64,000 bases of DNA, from the NCBI RefSeq assembly GCF_003053845.1, contig NZ_QAYG01000002.1, positions 62,001 to 126,000 on the forward strand, read 5' to 3'. The notes under the pieces are model-generated. The model worked only from the letters and a program-made list of their open reading frames with translations. It did no database searches and had not been told where the DNA came from. Source of the DNA: Breoghania corrubedonensis. GTDB taxonomy: Bacteria > Pseudomonadota > Alphaproteobacteria > Rhizobiales > Stappiaceae. Positions 50,501-59,155 of this stretch are shown here, in pieces. The translations under genes were made by a program, and so were the position numbers. How positions within the stretch are numbered: the first letter of the stretch is position 1; every line of letters starts with the position of its first letter.

Positions 50501-52686
50501 AAGAGTGGCTGACCGCCGCAGAGCTGGCCGCCGAGGCGCTGCCCGATTTTCCACATACCGAGCGCGGTGTGCGCAAGATCGCAGATCGCGAGCGCTGGAA
50601 CGACAACCCGGCCTATGCACGTGATCACTCAGGGCGTGGAGGCGGTCTCGAATATCATGTCGCCCTGCTGCCGACGCTGGCCCGTGTGGCCTACGAGACG
50701 CGCAATCGGCGGATCGAATTGCCGGCCGACGATGAGGGGGCGGAGCCTTCGACCCTACCGGCGCCCGGCACGGATCGTGCTGCGATGGAGCGGGACGCGC
50801 GGCTGGCAATCGTCGCAGCATTCGAGGCCTATGCGAAGGGCCAGCGGCTCGGTCAGGCGAGCCTGACGCAGACCTTCGTTTCCCGCTACAACACCGGAAA
50901 GCTCGCGGTCGACGACTGGATCCGCGAGCTGGTGCCGCATCTTTCCAAGCGGACGCTGGCCCGCTGGCGCGCCGCCAAGAAACAGTCGCCAGACAAGCTC
51001 GCCATTGATCGCTCAGCGGCGCGCAAGGGCAAGGGCGTGCTGGAGACCGCCAACGGCGGGGCGCTGCGGACCTTTATCCTCGCGCTCATCGCCCACCAGC
51101 CGCACCTTTCCGGCGCACATGTGCGCACGCTGTGCCGGGACGAATTCGGCGACACGATCACCGCGATCAAGGCTGGTGTCGAGACGGCGCTTCCCATGCC
51201 GCCGGTGCGCACGTTCCAGCACTTTTTAAAGCAGCTTAAAGCGTCGGAAAAAGTCGCGTTGACGCGGCTGACCAACCCGGACCGCTACCGCTCGACAATG
51301 GCGCCGTCCGGCGTCGGTTCGCTTCGGTTCATTACCGAAGCGAACGAACTCTGGCAGATCGACGCCTCGCCCGTCGACGCGCTCTGCACGGACGGGCGAC
51401 ACGCGATCTACTCCTGCATCGACATCGCGACGCGGCGGACCTGCTGGTACGTCTCGCGCACGCCGCGCGCCTCGGCGGTGGCTCTGCTGATCCGCAAGGC
51501 GATCCTCGCCTGGGGTGTGCCCAAGAAGGTCAAGACCGACAACGGCTCGGATTTCGTGGCGCGGGATACCAAGCGGCTGTTCCACTCGCTCGACATCGAG
51601 CCGGAGCTTTCCACCGAATACACGCCGCAGCAGAAGGGCCATGTCGAGCGCTCGATCCGCACGTTTCAGCATGATTGCGCGACGCTGCTTCCCGGCTTCG
51701 TCGGTCACAATGTCGCCGACCGCAAGGCTATCGAGGACCGGAAAAGCTTTGCCGACCGCCTCGGCGCCGATACGGCCGACATGTTCGGCGTGTCGCTGAC
51801 CGGGCCGCAGCTGCAAACCTATGTCGACGATTGGGCTCGCTACATCTACGAGGCCCGCCCGCATTACAGTCTTTCCGGCATGACGCCGGCCGATGCGGCA
51901 GCGGCATCGGGAACGGCGATCCGTACCGTCGATGAGCGCGCGCTGGACGTGCTGCTGATGCCCGCCGCGGGCAAGGATGGCCTGCGGAAGGTGACGAAAT
52001 TCGGCATCCGGATCGATGGCTTCCACTACGTGATCAATGCCGCGATGCCCGGAGATGCCGTTTTTGTCCGAATGGACCCGAACGACGCCGGCCGGGCTTA
52101 TGCCTTCGACGCCGACGATGGCCGCTACATCGGAGAGGCCGTGTGCCCCGAACTGGCGGGCCTGCACCCGAAAACCATCATTGCCGCCAAGAAGGAAGCC
52201 CAGTCTCAGACGCTCAACGAGGCGACACGCGACGTCAAGGCGCGGATCCGCGACATCACCAAAGGCCGGCCGCTCATCGAGCGCGCGATCGATGTGGCCA
52301 AGCGCGATGCGTTGGCGCGCGAGGACGGCAAGGTCGTCGCCCTGCCGAAGCGCACGCAAGAGCACTCGACGCCGGCGATCGCCGCCGCCCTCGATGTGAG
52401 CGCGCCGGAGCCGGTCAAGACGCCTCTTTCCGGCCGCGCCGCGGACTTGCAGGCGGAGATAGAGGCGGACCTGGCAACGGGCGCCACCGCACAGCCGGCA
52501 CCCGTGACGCCGCTCCGCAAACAGGAAACCCCGCAGAACCGCTTCCGCCGCGCGCTCGCCCTTGAGGCCGCGATCGCGGCCGGCGAGCCGGTGGAGACGG
52601 CCGACGCGATGTGGCTCGGCGGCTACCAGACCGGACCAGAATACACGGCCATGAGCCAGATGTACGAGGATTTCGGCGAGGTCTAG
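50497..52686 (+). CDS. Mu-type transposase (MuA-like, DDE)
   Basis: A 729-residue transposase. The N-terminal Mu DNA-binding wHTH starts EWLTAAELAAEALPDFPHTE (internal-activation/end-binding region). The catalytic triad reads directly: D289 in LWQIDASPVD, D348 in VKTDNGSDFV and E384 in KGHVERSIRTF, with 35 residues between the last two. A C-terminal domain for MuB contact follows. It cuts and joins the phage ends for integration and replicative transposition; its targets should be the repeats at 46703-46879. Confidence 0.94.
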   Translation: MKEWLTAAELAAEALPDFPHTERGVRKIADRERWNDNPAYARDHSGRGGGLEYHVALLPTLARVAYETRNRRIELPADDEGAEPSTLPAPGTDRAAMERDARLAIVAAFEAYAKGQRLGQASLTQTFVSRYNTGKLAVDDWIRELVPHLSKRTLARWRAAKKQSPDKLAIDRSAARKGKGVLETANGGALRTFILALIAHQPHLSGAHVRTLCRDEFGDTITAIKAGVETALPMPPVRTFQHFLKQLKASEKVALTRLTNPDRYRSTMAPSGVGSLRFITEANELWQIDASPVDALCTDGRHAIYSCIDIATRRTCWYVSRTPRASAVALLIRKAILAWGVPKKVKTDNGSDFVARDTKRLFHSLDIEPELSTEYTPQQKGHVERSIRTFQHDCATLLPGFVGHNVADRKAIEDRKSFADRLGADTADMFGVSLTGPQLQTYVDDWARYIYEARPHYSLSGMTPADAAAASGTAIRTVDERALDVLLMPAAGKDGLRKVTKFGIRIDGFHYVINAAMPGDAVFVRMDPNDAGRAYAFDADDGRYIGEAVCPELAGLHPKTIIAAKKEAQSQTLNEATRDVKARIRDITKGRPLIERAIDVAKRDALAREDGKVVALPKRTQEHSTPAIAAALDVSAPEPVKTPLSGRAADLQAEIEADLATGATAQPAPVTPLRKQETPQNRFRRALALEAAIAAGEPVETADAMWLGGYQTGPEYTAMSQMYEDFGEV

Positions 52687-52699
52687 TGCCCGCCCAACA

Positions 52700-52733
52700 A
52701 AAAAAGAGCCCCGGCGAACCGGAGCCCTCAAGA
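52700..52733 (-). terminator. Hairpin facing the - strand between transposase and MuB-like genes
   Basis: GAGCCCCGG CGAA CCGGAGCCCTC forms an imperfect stem. On the - strand it is followed by a run of seven T (AAAAAAA on +). It would block antisense transcription entering the transposase gene; on the + strand there is no T tract. Confidence 0.35.
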
Positions 52734-52754
52734 CCATTTTCGAAGGACCATAAG

Positions 52755-53546
52755 ATGACGGCACCATTCAAGAACGTCAAGACGGCAACGGGAACGGCAG
52801 CGGGAGGCTCTATTGCGCCGCTGAAGAACGTCGCCGCGCTGATGACCCTGATCGAGACCCTGCGCAACCGGGCGATCGGCCTGCCGGGGATCGGCGTTTT
52901 TTCCGGCCACTCGGGCTACGGCAAATCGGTCGCGGCGCAATACGCCATGAACCGCACCGGCGCGATCTATGTCGAGGTGCGCGACTACTGGCGGCAGAAG
53001 CGGCTTTGCGAGGCGCTGCTCAACGAGTTGGGCGAAGTCCGCCCGCGCGGCACGGTCGCCCGGATGATGGATGACATCATCTACCGCATGTCTGATGCGC
53101 CAGACCGACCGCTTATCATCGACGAGGCCGACAAGCTCGTCGACGGCCGCATGATCGAGTTGGTGCGCGACATCCACGAAACGACGCAGGCGCCAGTCAT
53201 CCTCATTGGCGAAGAACTGCTGCCCAAGAAGCTCGAAGCGCACGAGCGGGTGCATAACCGCGTGCTCGACTTCCAGCTCGCCAATCCTTGCGATGCGGAC
53301 GACACCGCCGCGCTCGCCCGCCTGCTGGTGCCCGACCTCACGCTCTCGGCGGACCTGCTCGACGACGTGCGCACCCGCACGGCCGGCAAGGCGCGGCGCA
53401 TCGCGACGACGCTGCACGAAATCGGCCAATACGCCCGCAACCACGGCCTCACCGAGATCGACCGCGCCAGCTATGGCGGGCGGATATTCACGGGCGAAAC
53501 GCCTATCCGGGCCCGGGCCGGCAAGACTTCGGGAGGGCGGAACTGA
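52755..53546 (+). CDS. MuB-like AAA ATPase, transposition target selector
   Basis: 263 residues from MTAPFKNVKTATGTAAGGSI. Walker A is GHSGYGKSVAAQYA and Walker B is PLIIDEADKLVD; the C-terminus TRTAGKARRIATTLHEIGQY is the sensor/lid region. As in Mu, the protein should polymerise on target DNA with ATP, deliver targets to the transposase and give target immunity. It is directly downstream of the transposase gene and overlaps the next gene. Confidence 0.92.
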   Translation: MTAPFKNVKTATGTAAGGSIAPLKNVAALMTLIETLRNRAIGLPGIGVFSGHSGYGKSVAAQYAMNRTGAIYVEVRDYWRQKRLCEALLNELGEVRPRGTVARMMDDIIYRMSDAPDRPLIIDEADKLVDGRMIELVRDIHETTQAPVILIGEELLPKKLEAHERVHNRVLDFQLANPCDADDTAALARLLVPDLTLSADLLDDVRTRTAGKARRIATTLHEIGQYARNHGLTEIDRASYGGRIFTGETPIRARAGKTSGGRN

Positions 53547-54178
53547 TGGCAGCGGTTCTGAAACTTCGCGAGCAGGCCAACGGTCGGCCGATCCTGCGCG
53601 GGCATGAGCATTTTTGGAGCGTGATCCTCGACCTGACGCGGGCGGGGGAGACGTTCACGCTCAAGGATGTCGCCAGCGGGTGCAACGATCGCACCGACAG
53701 CTCTGTGACCGACTACGTGCGGCGGCTGACCGTGGCTGGCTACCTCGATACCGTCGGTCAGACCGACGAGGGCCGCTATTCCAAGCCGATCTACAAACTG
53801 ATCAAGCGACAGGCGGAGGCGCCGCGCCTGCGCCGTGACGGCACCGAACTGCCGCCGCCGGCCCAGCAGCTCATGTGGAACACGATGCGCAACCTGCTGA
53901 AAGGCGGGTTCTGCGCACGCGAGCTGGCGCAATTCGCCTCAATCGACGAGGTGACCGTGCCGCTGGTGACCGCCAAGAGCTACCTGAAGCATCTGGACAG
54001 TGCCGGATACCTGCATTGCCTGGAGCCCGGCCGCGGGCGGCACCTTGCGCGCTGGCGGCTGAAGCCGTCCATGAACACCGGCCCCAAGGCGCCGAAGATC
54101 CTGCGCACCCAGGCCGTCTACGACCCGAACCTCAACGAGATCCCCGGAACGGCGGATGCCGAGGAGGTGCAGCCGTGA
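53546..54178 (+). CDS. Phage winged-helix protein, function unknown
   Basis: The ATG shares a base with the MuB-like stop; 210 residues. Two winged-helix-like halves: FWSVILDLTRAGETFTLKDV with SVTDYVRRLTVAGYLDTVGQ, and LMWNTMRNLLKGGFCARELA with VTAKSYLKHLDSAGYLHCLE. Both end in a wing. It probably binds DNA. Conserved placement next to MuB suggests a replication or regulatory role (inference). Confidence 0.65.
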   Translation: MAAVLKLREQANGRPILRGHEHFWSVILDLTRAGETFTLKDVASGCNDRTDSSVTDYVRRLTVAGYLDTVGQTDEGRYSKPIYKLIKRQAEAPRLRRDGTELPPPAQQLMWNTMRNLLKGGFCARELAQFASIDEVTVPLVTAKSYLKHLDSAGYLHCLEPGRGRHLARWRLKPSMNTGPKAPKILRTQAVYDPNLNEIPGTADAEEVQP

Positions 54179-54558
54179 ATGCGCAGGAAACCATGATCGA
54201 CAAGGCCCGCGCCGCGTGGGGCGACACTCTGCCGGAATGGCTGGAAGAACTGGCCGGCATGGCAGACCGGATCGGCCTTGCGGCCACGGCCAAGCGCGTC
54301 GGCTATTCGACCAGCGCCGTCTCCACCGCGATCCGCGGGGTTTATGCCGGCGATCTCGGCCGGATCGAGGACCGGGTGCGCGGGGCGCTGATGGGCGCCG
54401 TTGTCGAGTGCCCGGCGCTCGGCGAGATCGGGCGGCATGCCTGCCTCGACTGGCAGAAGCGGGCGTTCGCGCCATCGAGCGCTGCGCGTGTGCGGGTCTA
54501 TCGCGCCTGCCGCGCGGGCTGCCCTCACTCCAAGCTGAAGGGAGAGCGCGATGGCTAA
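54175..54558 (+). CDS. Phage early protein with C-terminal Cys/His motif
   Basis: GTG start overlapping the previous stop (GTGA), 127 residues. The middle LAATAKRVGYSTSAVSTAIR is HTH-like, and the C-terminus has CPALGEIGRHACLDWQ and VYRACRAGCPHS, whose Cys/His residues could bind zinc. The same layout occurs in transposable phages (recollection). Function unknown. Confidence 0.6.
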   Translation: MNAQETMIDKARAAWGDTLPEWLEELAGMADRIGLAATAKRVGYSTSAVSTAIRGVYAGDLGRIEDRVRGALMGAVVECPALGEIGRHACLDWQKRAFAPSSAARVRVYRACRAGCPHSKLKGERDG

Positions 54559-54880
54559 GCTTTCCGAAATGATCGAGATCGCCCGCGGCGCTATCCAGCC
54601 GTACCGGCAGACCGGCGTTGAACTGTCGGCGGAAGCCGTTCGCGAAACCCACGACGCCCTGGAAAAGGCGCGGGACAAGGCCCTTGTTCTGGAGGCGGAG
54701 AACGAACTGCTGAGGGGCTGCGCGGCCGTCGGCATCGATTACCCGGCTGCTTGGGATCATTGGAACTGCCGCTGCCAGATCGTGACTGCGGCAACGTCAC
54801 TCGGATCCAATGTGGTGCGCTTCCCGGTCATCCCTCGCCCCATCCCGATCCGGACGCCTCCGGAAGGCGGTGCGGCATGA
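54551..54880 (+). CDS. Hypothetical phage protein
   Basis: 109 residues, overlapping its neighbours by 8 and 4 bases. Helical N-terminus (AVRETHDALEKARDKALVLE), then WDHWNCRCQIV and a proline-rich end. No domain recognised. Confidence 0.5.
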   Translation: MAKLSEMIEIARGAIQPYRQTGVELSAEAVRETHDALEKARDKALVLEAENELLRGCAAVGIDYPAAWDHWNCRCQIVTAATSLGSNVVRFPVIPRPIPIRTPPEGGAA

Positions 54881-55296
54881 AGTCGATCAACAAACAGGGA
54901 TGGACCTACGGCGAACTGGCGTTGGCGGTCGGCATGCGGGCGCTGGGTGAGGATGCGGAAACCATCGGTGGAATGCTGAACCGCGAGCCAAAGACGGTTA
55001 CCCAGGCGCTCGCCTTCGCACGCGGGCTGCTGGCCAAAGAGGGATGGCCCGCTTTGCTTTTGCGCAACCAGGACGCGCTGGAACGCCGGCTGCGCAACGA
55101 TCGCCCAGACGATCCCGACCGCGTCGAGCCATTCCGGCCGAGGCGGGCGCATCCCGCCCCGGTGATCACGCGGCCGGATCATGCGCGCGATGTCACAGCT
55201 GAGAGGCTCGGAGACCCGACGCCCGAGCAGCGTGCCCGTATCGCCGAACGCGACACCCAGGAAGCGGAGCCGAAGCGCCCGCGTCGTTATTTTTGA
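54877..55296 (+). CDS. Hypothetical phage protein
   Basis: 139 residues from MKSINKQGWTYGELALAVGM. The N-terminal 60 residues look like a small HTH (EDAETIGGMLNREPKTVTQA, SANT-like GWTYGE at the front). The rest is polar and proline-rich. Coupled by ATGA to the previous gene. Confidence 0.55.
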   Translation: MKSINKQGWTYGELALAVGMRALGEDAETIGGMLNREPKTVTQALAFARGLLAKEGWPALLLRNQDALERRLRNDRPDDPDRVEPFRPRRAHPAPVITRPDHARDVTAERLGDPTPEQRARIAERDTQEAEPKRPRRYF

Positions 55297-55310
55297 AGGA
55301 GGACTGAGAG

Positions 55311-55973
55311 ATGGAAGCGATTGAGAACACGGCGGCTCCCGACGTCGCCACCGCCGGCCGGATCGAAGTTGGCGGACGGACATACATGCAGGACGCCAAG
55401 GGCTCGCTTGTTCCGGTGGAACTGGTGAAGCCGCAGGATGCGCTGCAGGACGAGACCACGCGGAAGATCATGCACTTTGCGCGTGAGCTTTCGGCGCAGA
55501 TCGCGCGTTTCAAGGCCCATGTCTTTGAGGACATCGGAGCGCTTGATGCGCTCTTCGCCCAGGAATACGAGACGAAGCTTGGCGGTCCGAAGGGACACAA
55601 GACGCTGATGACCTTCGACGGGTGTCAGCAGGTGAAAGTGCAGGTCGCCGACCTGATCGATTTCGGCCCTCAGCTCCAGATTGCCAAGGAACTGATCGAC
55701 GAGTGCCTTAACGAATGGTCCTCCGACAGCCGGCCCGAGATCCGCGCGATCGTGACCCGCGCCTTCAACACCGACCGCGCCGGCCAGATCAACCGGTCCG
55801 AGATCTTCATGCTCTTGCGCCTCGACATCGAGGACGAGCGCTGGAAGCGGGCGATGGAGGCGATCCGCGACGCAATGCGCGTGGTCGGCAGCAAGACCTA
55901 TGTCCGGTTCTACGAGCGCGATGCGCCGGACGGTCCCTGGCAAACGATCTCCATCGACCTCTCGAAGGCATAG
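55311..55973 (+). CDS. DUF3164-family phage protein
   Basis: A 220-residue protein. Recognisable DUF3164 features are TYMQDAKGSLVPVELVKPQD near the N-terminus, GGPKGHKTLMTFDGCQQVKV in the middle and IRDAMRVVGSKTYVRFYERD near the end. The family is common in Mu-like phages between MuB and GemA; function is undefined, though DNA-related roles have been assumed. The ATG follows GGAGGACTGAGAG. Confidence 0.82.
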   Translation: MEAIENTAAPDVATAGRIEVGGRTYMQDAKGSLVPVELVKPQDALQDETTRKIMHFARELSAQIARFKAHVFEDIGALDALFAQEYETKLGGPKGHKTLMTFDGCQQVKVQVADLIDFGPQLQIAKELIDECLNEWSSDSRPEIRAIVTRAFNTDRAGQINRSEIFMLLRLDIEDERWKRAMEAIRDAMRVVGSKTYVRFYERDAPDGPWQTISIDLSKA

Positions 55974-55983
55974 GGGGAGCATC

Positions 55984-56262
55984 ATGACGAGCATCTGGTT
56001 CAACCCCGAAAGCGCGCAGTTGAAATCGTATTCTTCGACTTCGCGCGGCCGCAAGGCGGTTGTGAAGATCGAGATCGAGGTGACTGACCTGTCCTACCTC
56101 GGTTTCCTCCTGCAGGATCTGGCGCGCGCTGAATACGAACAGGCCAGCCCGTCGTCTCCCTATCGCCCGCAGCCGAAGTCCGCCGACGAACGCGAGAAGC
56201 GCCGCCGCCTGCGTAACCAAGCTGCCCTGGCGCTTCCGGCGCCGGGAGGCGATCCGTCATGA
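55984..56262 (+). CDS. Hypothetical phage protein
   Basis: 92 residues from MTSIWFNPESAQLKSYSSTS after GGGGGAGCATC. A beta-rich start and a charged helix, EYEQASPSSPYRPQPKSADE. No domain recognised; coupled by ATGA to the next frame. Confidence 0.5.
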   Translation: MTSIWFNPESAQLKSYSSTSRGRKAVVKIEIEVTDLSYLGFLLQDLARAEYEQASPSSPYRPQPKSADEREKRRRLRNQAALALPAPGGDPS

Positions 56263-56495
56263 GCGAGCGCCTGGAGAAACTCGTCGAGGATCTGAAACGC
56301 CGCCTTGATGTCGATCCGGCGGCTGAAGTGATCGGCGATCTCGTCGCCCGTGAAGGTGCGCGAGCGCGGTTCATTGGCGGCACCTACGAGCTGCGTCTTT
56401 CCGGTGTGGCGGGTACCTGCACGGCGGGCGGAAGCGGCCTCTTGCAGTCATGGTGCCGCAACGCCGAGCGCCGGATCGAGAGGGGGCGTGCATGA
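56259..56495 (+). CDS. Hypothetical phage protein
   Basis: 78 residues, MSERLEKLVEDLKRRLDVDP at the N-terminus, then GGTYELRLSGVAGTCTAGGS. Helical start and a small beta part; overlaps both neighbours by ATGA. Unknown function. Confidence 0.5.
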   Translation: MSERLEKLVEDLKRRLDVDPAAEVIGDLVAREGARARFIGGTYELRLSGVAGTCTAGGSGLLQSWCRNAERRIERGRA

Positions 56496-56728
56496 CTTCG
56501 TACACCCTCGATCACATCCGCGCGCTTGTCGTGCTTTCCGAAACCACGCTGAGCCGCACGAAAACCGGATACGCCCGCGAAGACCGCGCACTGCACCGCG
56601 CGTTCGAGGTCGATGGGGCAGTCGTCGCTGACCTCATCACCGCCGGCCTCGTCGAGTGCGACGAGGACGACGAAGGCGCCTACTGCGGGCTGACAGACGC
56701 GGGCTACGAGCTGATGGGGGCGCACTGA
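56492..56728 (+). CDS. Hypothetical phage protein
   Basis: 78 residues from MTSYTLDHIRALVVLSETTL; winged-helix-like pattern (DLITAGLVECDEDDEGAYCG, LTDAGYELMGAH). Likely a small DNA- or protein-binding fold. ATGA-coupled to the previous frame. Confidence 0.5.
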   Translation: MTSYTLDHIRALVVLSETTLSRTKTGYAREDRALHRAFEVDGAVVADLITAGLVECDEDDEGAYCGLTDAGYELMGAH

Positions 56729-56730
56729 TC

Positions 56731-56958
56731 ATGGGCGCCCGCCAGCAGGACCTGTTCGGAAAGCCGGCGCGAGGCAAGCGCCGTTGGCGGGCGCACGTGA
56801 TCGACGCCGGCATCAATCCCTGCATCGGGCCTCAGCACATCGCGAAGTTTTCCTGCCAGCGCTGCCAATGGGCATCCGATTGGGAGGCCTTCGAGACGAT
56901 TGGCGCGATCAAGCGCGGCATCCCTTGCCCCAAGTGCAACGTGGGCGGAGGCGCATGA
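56731..56958 (+). CDS. Small zinc-ribbon phage protein
   Basis: 75 residues from MGARQQDLFGKPARGKRRWR. FSCQRCQWASDW and GIPCPKCNVGGG give a CxxC...CxxC zinc ribbon. Basic N-terminus. Probably binds nucleic acid; role unknown. Confidence 0.55.
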   Translation: MGARQQDLFGKPARGKRRWRAHVIDAGINPCIGPQHIAKFSCQRCQWASDWEAFETIGAIKRGIPCPKCNVGGGA

Positions 56959-56959
56959 C

Positions 56960-57187
56960 ATGCCCGGCCGGTTGGATCTCGTCGCAGAGCGGCAGGAACT
57001 GATCGGCCGGGCGCACCGGAGCCGGTACCGGCTGCACCGGCGGCCGGAGCTGCTGCGGCAGCTCAAGCAAGCGACCAATGAATTGCTGCGCGCGGAACTG
57101 GCGCCAGCCGAAACACCGAAGGAGCCATTAGGGCTTATCGAGGACGACGAGGAACCGCGCGATCCGTTGCGGTGGTGGGACAGATAG
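56960..57187 (+). CDS. Hypothetical phage protein
   Basis: 75 residues from MPGRLDLVAERQELIGRAHR, strongly basic and helical at the start and acidic at the end (LIEDDEEPRDPLRWWDR). The ATG lies one base after the previous TGA. Unknown function. Confidence 0.45.
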   Translation: MPGRLDLVAERQELIGRAHRSRYRLHRRPELLRQLKQATNELLRAELAPAETPKEPLGLIEDDEEPRDPLRWWDR

Positions 57188-57196
57188 GAGGACGCC

Positions 57197-57439
57197 ATGA
57201 CTGAAACGAGCGTGACAGGTGATCGAGCGGCCGACGTTGCGGCCATCATCGAGGGAGTGTTTTGCACTGTTGACCTGCCATTGAATGATCAGCTCGGGAT
57301 CCTGACAGCACTGCTGGCCAAACGCATCGCCGCGATCGGCTCCGACGCTCAGGTGCGCAATGTGGCGGCGGGAGCCACGGACATTATCACCCGATCGGTG
57401 GAGCGTCGCCTCGCTGAAAAGCGGGGGATGCTGTCATGA
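57197..57439 (+). CDS. Hypothetical phage protein
   Basis: 80 residues after GGAGGACGCC, a good ribosome site. MTETSVTGDRAADVAAIIEG, all-helical by eye, no known domain. Confidence 0.5.
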   Translation: MTETSVTGDRAADVAAIIEGVFCTVDLPLNDQLGILTALLAKRIAAIGSDAQVRNVAAGATDIITRSVERRLAEKRGMLS

Positions 57440-57657
57440 GCCGGATCGAAACTCCGAAGAACTGGACGCCGGCGATCGCGCACCGATTTGCGATGGTGCG
57501 GATCGAGCGGATCAAGCATGCGCTCGCGGAGATCGGCTACCTCTACGGCGATGTCTACCAGCCGGTCACGGATGAGGCCGACAGCCTCGCATTCGACGGT
57601 CTCAATGATCTGGTCGATGCGATCAACGAGGCGCGCGATCAGGAGGCGCAGCTATGA
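57436..57657 (+). CDS. Hypothetical phage protein
   Basis: 73 residues from MSRIETPKNWTPAIAHRFAM; helical, acidic end. Overlaps its neighbours by ATGA on both sides. Unknown function. Confidence 0.45.
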   Translation: MSRIETPKNWTPAIAHRFAMVRIERIKHALAEIGYLYGDVYQPVTDEADSLAFDGLNDLVDAINEARDQEAQL

Positions 57658-57872
57658 GGACCAAGATCATCATCGCCGCGCTCACTGCAGCGCGCGAAAT
57701 CGTTGAATACGACCGGCAGGCCACGCTCGAATGCTGCTGCGAATTCGACCAGGAAACGTTTGAGCCCATCATCGAGACCATCGACGAAAGTGGCCGGGCC
57801 GGGATGGCCGCGTATGACGCCGTGCTCGCCAAGATCAACGCCGCGCTGGCGGAACTGGGGGTGCGGACATGA
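57654..57872 (+). CDS. Hypothetical phage protein
   Basis: 72 residues from MRTKIIIAALTAAREIVEYD, with LECCCEFDQETFEP carrying three consecutive cysteines. Overlaps both neighbours by ATGA. Unknown function. Confidence 0.45.
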   Translation: MRTKIIIAALTAAREIVEYDRQATLECCCEFDQETFEPIIETIDESGRAGMAAYDAVLAKINAALAELGVRT

Positions 57873-58072
57873 GCATCACTGACGAGATGATTTTGGGCGT
57901 TCTGAACCAGGGCCAGCCATATGGAACGCCAACCTATGTTGTGCGCAACAAACTCGGCCGAATTGCCACAACGCGGCAAGTCCTCGCCCATCTGAAGCGC
58001 CTTGAGAAGCGTGGGATCGTTGAGCGCGCCTTCTTCAGCTATTCGAACTCAATCGCATGGGTGCGGACATGA
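57869..58072 (+). CDS. Small winged-helix-like phage protein
   Basis: 67 residues. MILGVLNQGQPYGTPTYVVR then TTRQVLAHLKRLEKRGIVER and a short wing. The pattern is a minimal winged helix, so it is a likely transcription factor. ATGA overlap with gemA. Confidence 0.5.
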   Translation: MSITDEMILGVLNQGQPYGTPTYVVRNKLGRIATTRQVLAHLKRLEKRGIVERAFFSYSNSIAWVRT

Positions 58073-58722
58073 GCGCCGCCCTCAAGGCCATCCACGTCAA
58101 GCGCCGGCAGATGGGTCTCGATGACGAGACCTATCGCGCGCTCCTGGAGCGCGTGACGGGCCTCGGCTCGTCGAAGCACATGAACGAGGCCCAGCGCCGG
58201 CTCGTGCTGGTCGAGATGGATCGGCTCGGCGCGCCGAAGACACCTCGCCCTCGGAGTGATCGCGCAAGCGGACCGTACGCCCCCAAGCTGCAGGCATTGT
58301 GGATTGCTGCGCACAACCTGGGCGTGGTGCGCGATCGCTCCGATGCGGCGATGCTTTCGTTTGTCCGGCGCATGACGGGGATCGATCACACGCGGTTTCT
58401 GCGGGATCCCACCGACGGCTCGCGGGCCATTGAAGCGCTGAAGAAGTGGATCCAGCGTGCCCTCCGCGCCGACAACCTCTTCAGCCACAGCAAGCACCGC
58501 CCGGCGCTGCTCAACGACCACCGTTTCCAGGTGCTGTCCCTGCAATGGGCGCGGCTGATCGCGCTCGATGCGACGCCGGCCGCGATGATGACGTCCTGGA
58601 CGCACGCCCGGTTCGGAGCCGCGGATTTCGGTCGGCTGACGGACGGTGACTGGATCGACGCCATGAACGAGCTGGGCGCACTCCTGCGCGAGGCGCTGGT
58701 GAGCAAGGGAGCGGCGGCATGA
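58069..58722 (+). CDS. gemA: GemA-like regulatory protein (Mu gp16, DUF1018)
   Basis: An ATG at 58069 overlapping the previous stop gives 217 residues. IHVKRRQMGLDDETYRALLE near the start, LQALWIAAHNLGVVRDRSDA and MLSFVRRMTGIDHTRFLRDP define the GemA family. In Mu, GemA modulates host gene expression and DNA supercoiling. Its position just before mor matches Mu gene order. Confidence 0.87.
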   Translation: MSAALKAIHVKRRQMGLDDETYRALLERVTGLGSSKHMNEAQRRLVLVEMDRLGAPKTPRPRSDRASGPYAPKLQALWIAAHNLGVVRDRSDAAMLSFVRRMTGIDHTRFLRDPTDGSRAIEALKKWIQRALRADNLFSHSKHRPALLNDHRFQVLSLQWARLIALDATPAAMMTSWTHARFGAADFGRLTDGDWIDAMNELGALLREALVSKGAAA

Positions 58723-58898
58723 CCAGCAAGGAAGCAGCCCTGACCATCCGCCAGCTCAAGGCAATCGCCGACAACCTCGACGAGCGCGCAAAGGCTTTCG
58801 GGGCTGCTTTGGCAGCCAAGCTCCACGCCATCGCCGGGGATCTTCGGCGCGAAGCGGCCGTAATCGCCTCCGAGCAATCCGGAGAGCCGGCATCATGA
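58719..58898 (+). CDS. Hypothetical phage protein (59 residues)
   Basis: MTSKEAALTIRQLKAIADNL begins an all-helical, amphipathic protein that may oligomerise. Both ends overlap neighbours by ATGA. Not in most automatic calls because of its length; supported by coupling only. Confidence 0.45.
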   Translation: MTSKEAALTIRQLKAIADNLDERAKAFGAALAAKLHAIAGDLRREAAVIASEQSGEPAS

Positions 58899-59155
58899 CC
58901 CACGGTATCCTCATCACTGACCATGCGGTCATGCGATACGTCGAGCGGGTGATCGGCATCGACCTCGACGCCGTGCGGGCGAAGATCGCGAACGAGATCG
59001 CGCGCACCCAGGCGCGGGCCGACCTTTCGCAACTTCCCGACCGCTACGCGATCCGGACAGCCGACGCGACCTATGTCATCCGCCGCAACGTGATGACCAC
59101 GGTGCTCCGGCGCGGCGGCACCACGTTCTTTCCGATCGAGGGGGGCGGATCATGA
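58895..59155 (+). CDS. Hypothetical phage protein
   Basis: 86 residues from MTHGILITDHAVMRYVERVI, a helical start then a beta-strand-rich end (TYVIRRNVMTTVLRRGGTTF). The HAVMRYVERV stretch resembles a toxin-like RelE or phage-derived nuclease-regulator fold only vaguely. Unknown function. Confidence 0.5.
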   Translation: MTHGILITDHAVMRYVERVIGIDLDAVRAKIANEIARTQARADLSQLPDRYAIRTADATYVIRRNVMTTVLRRGGTTFFPIEGGGS

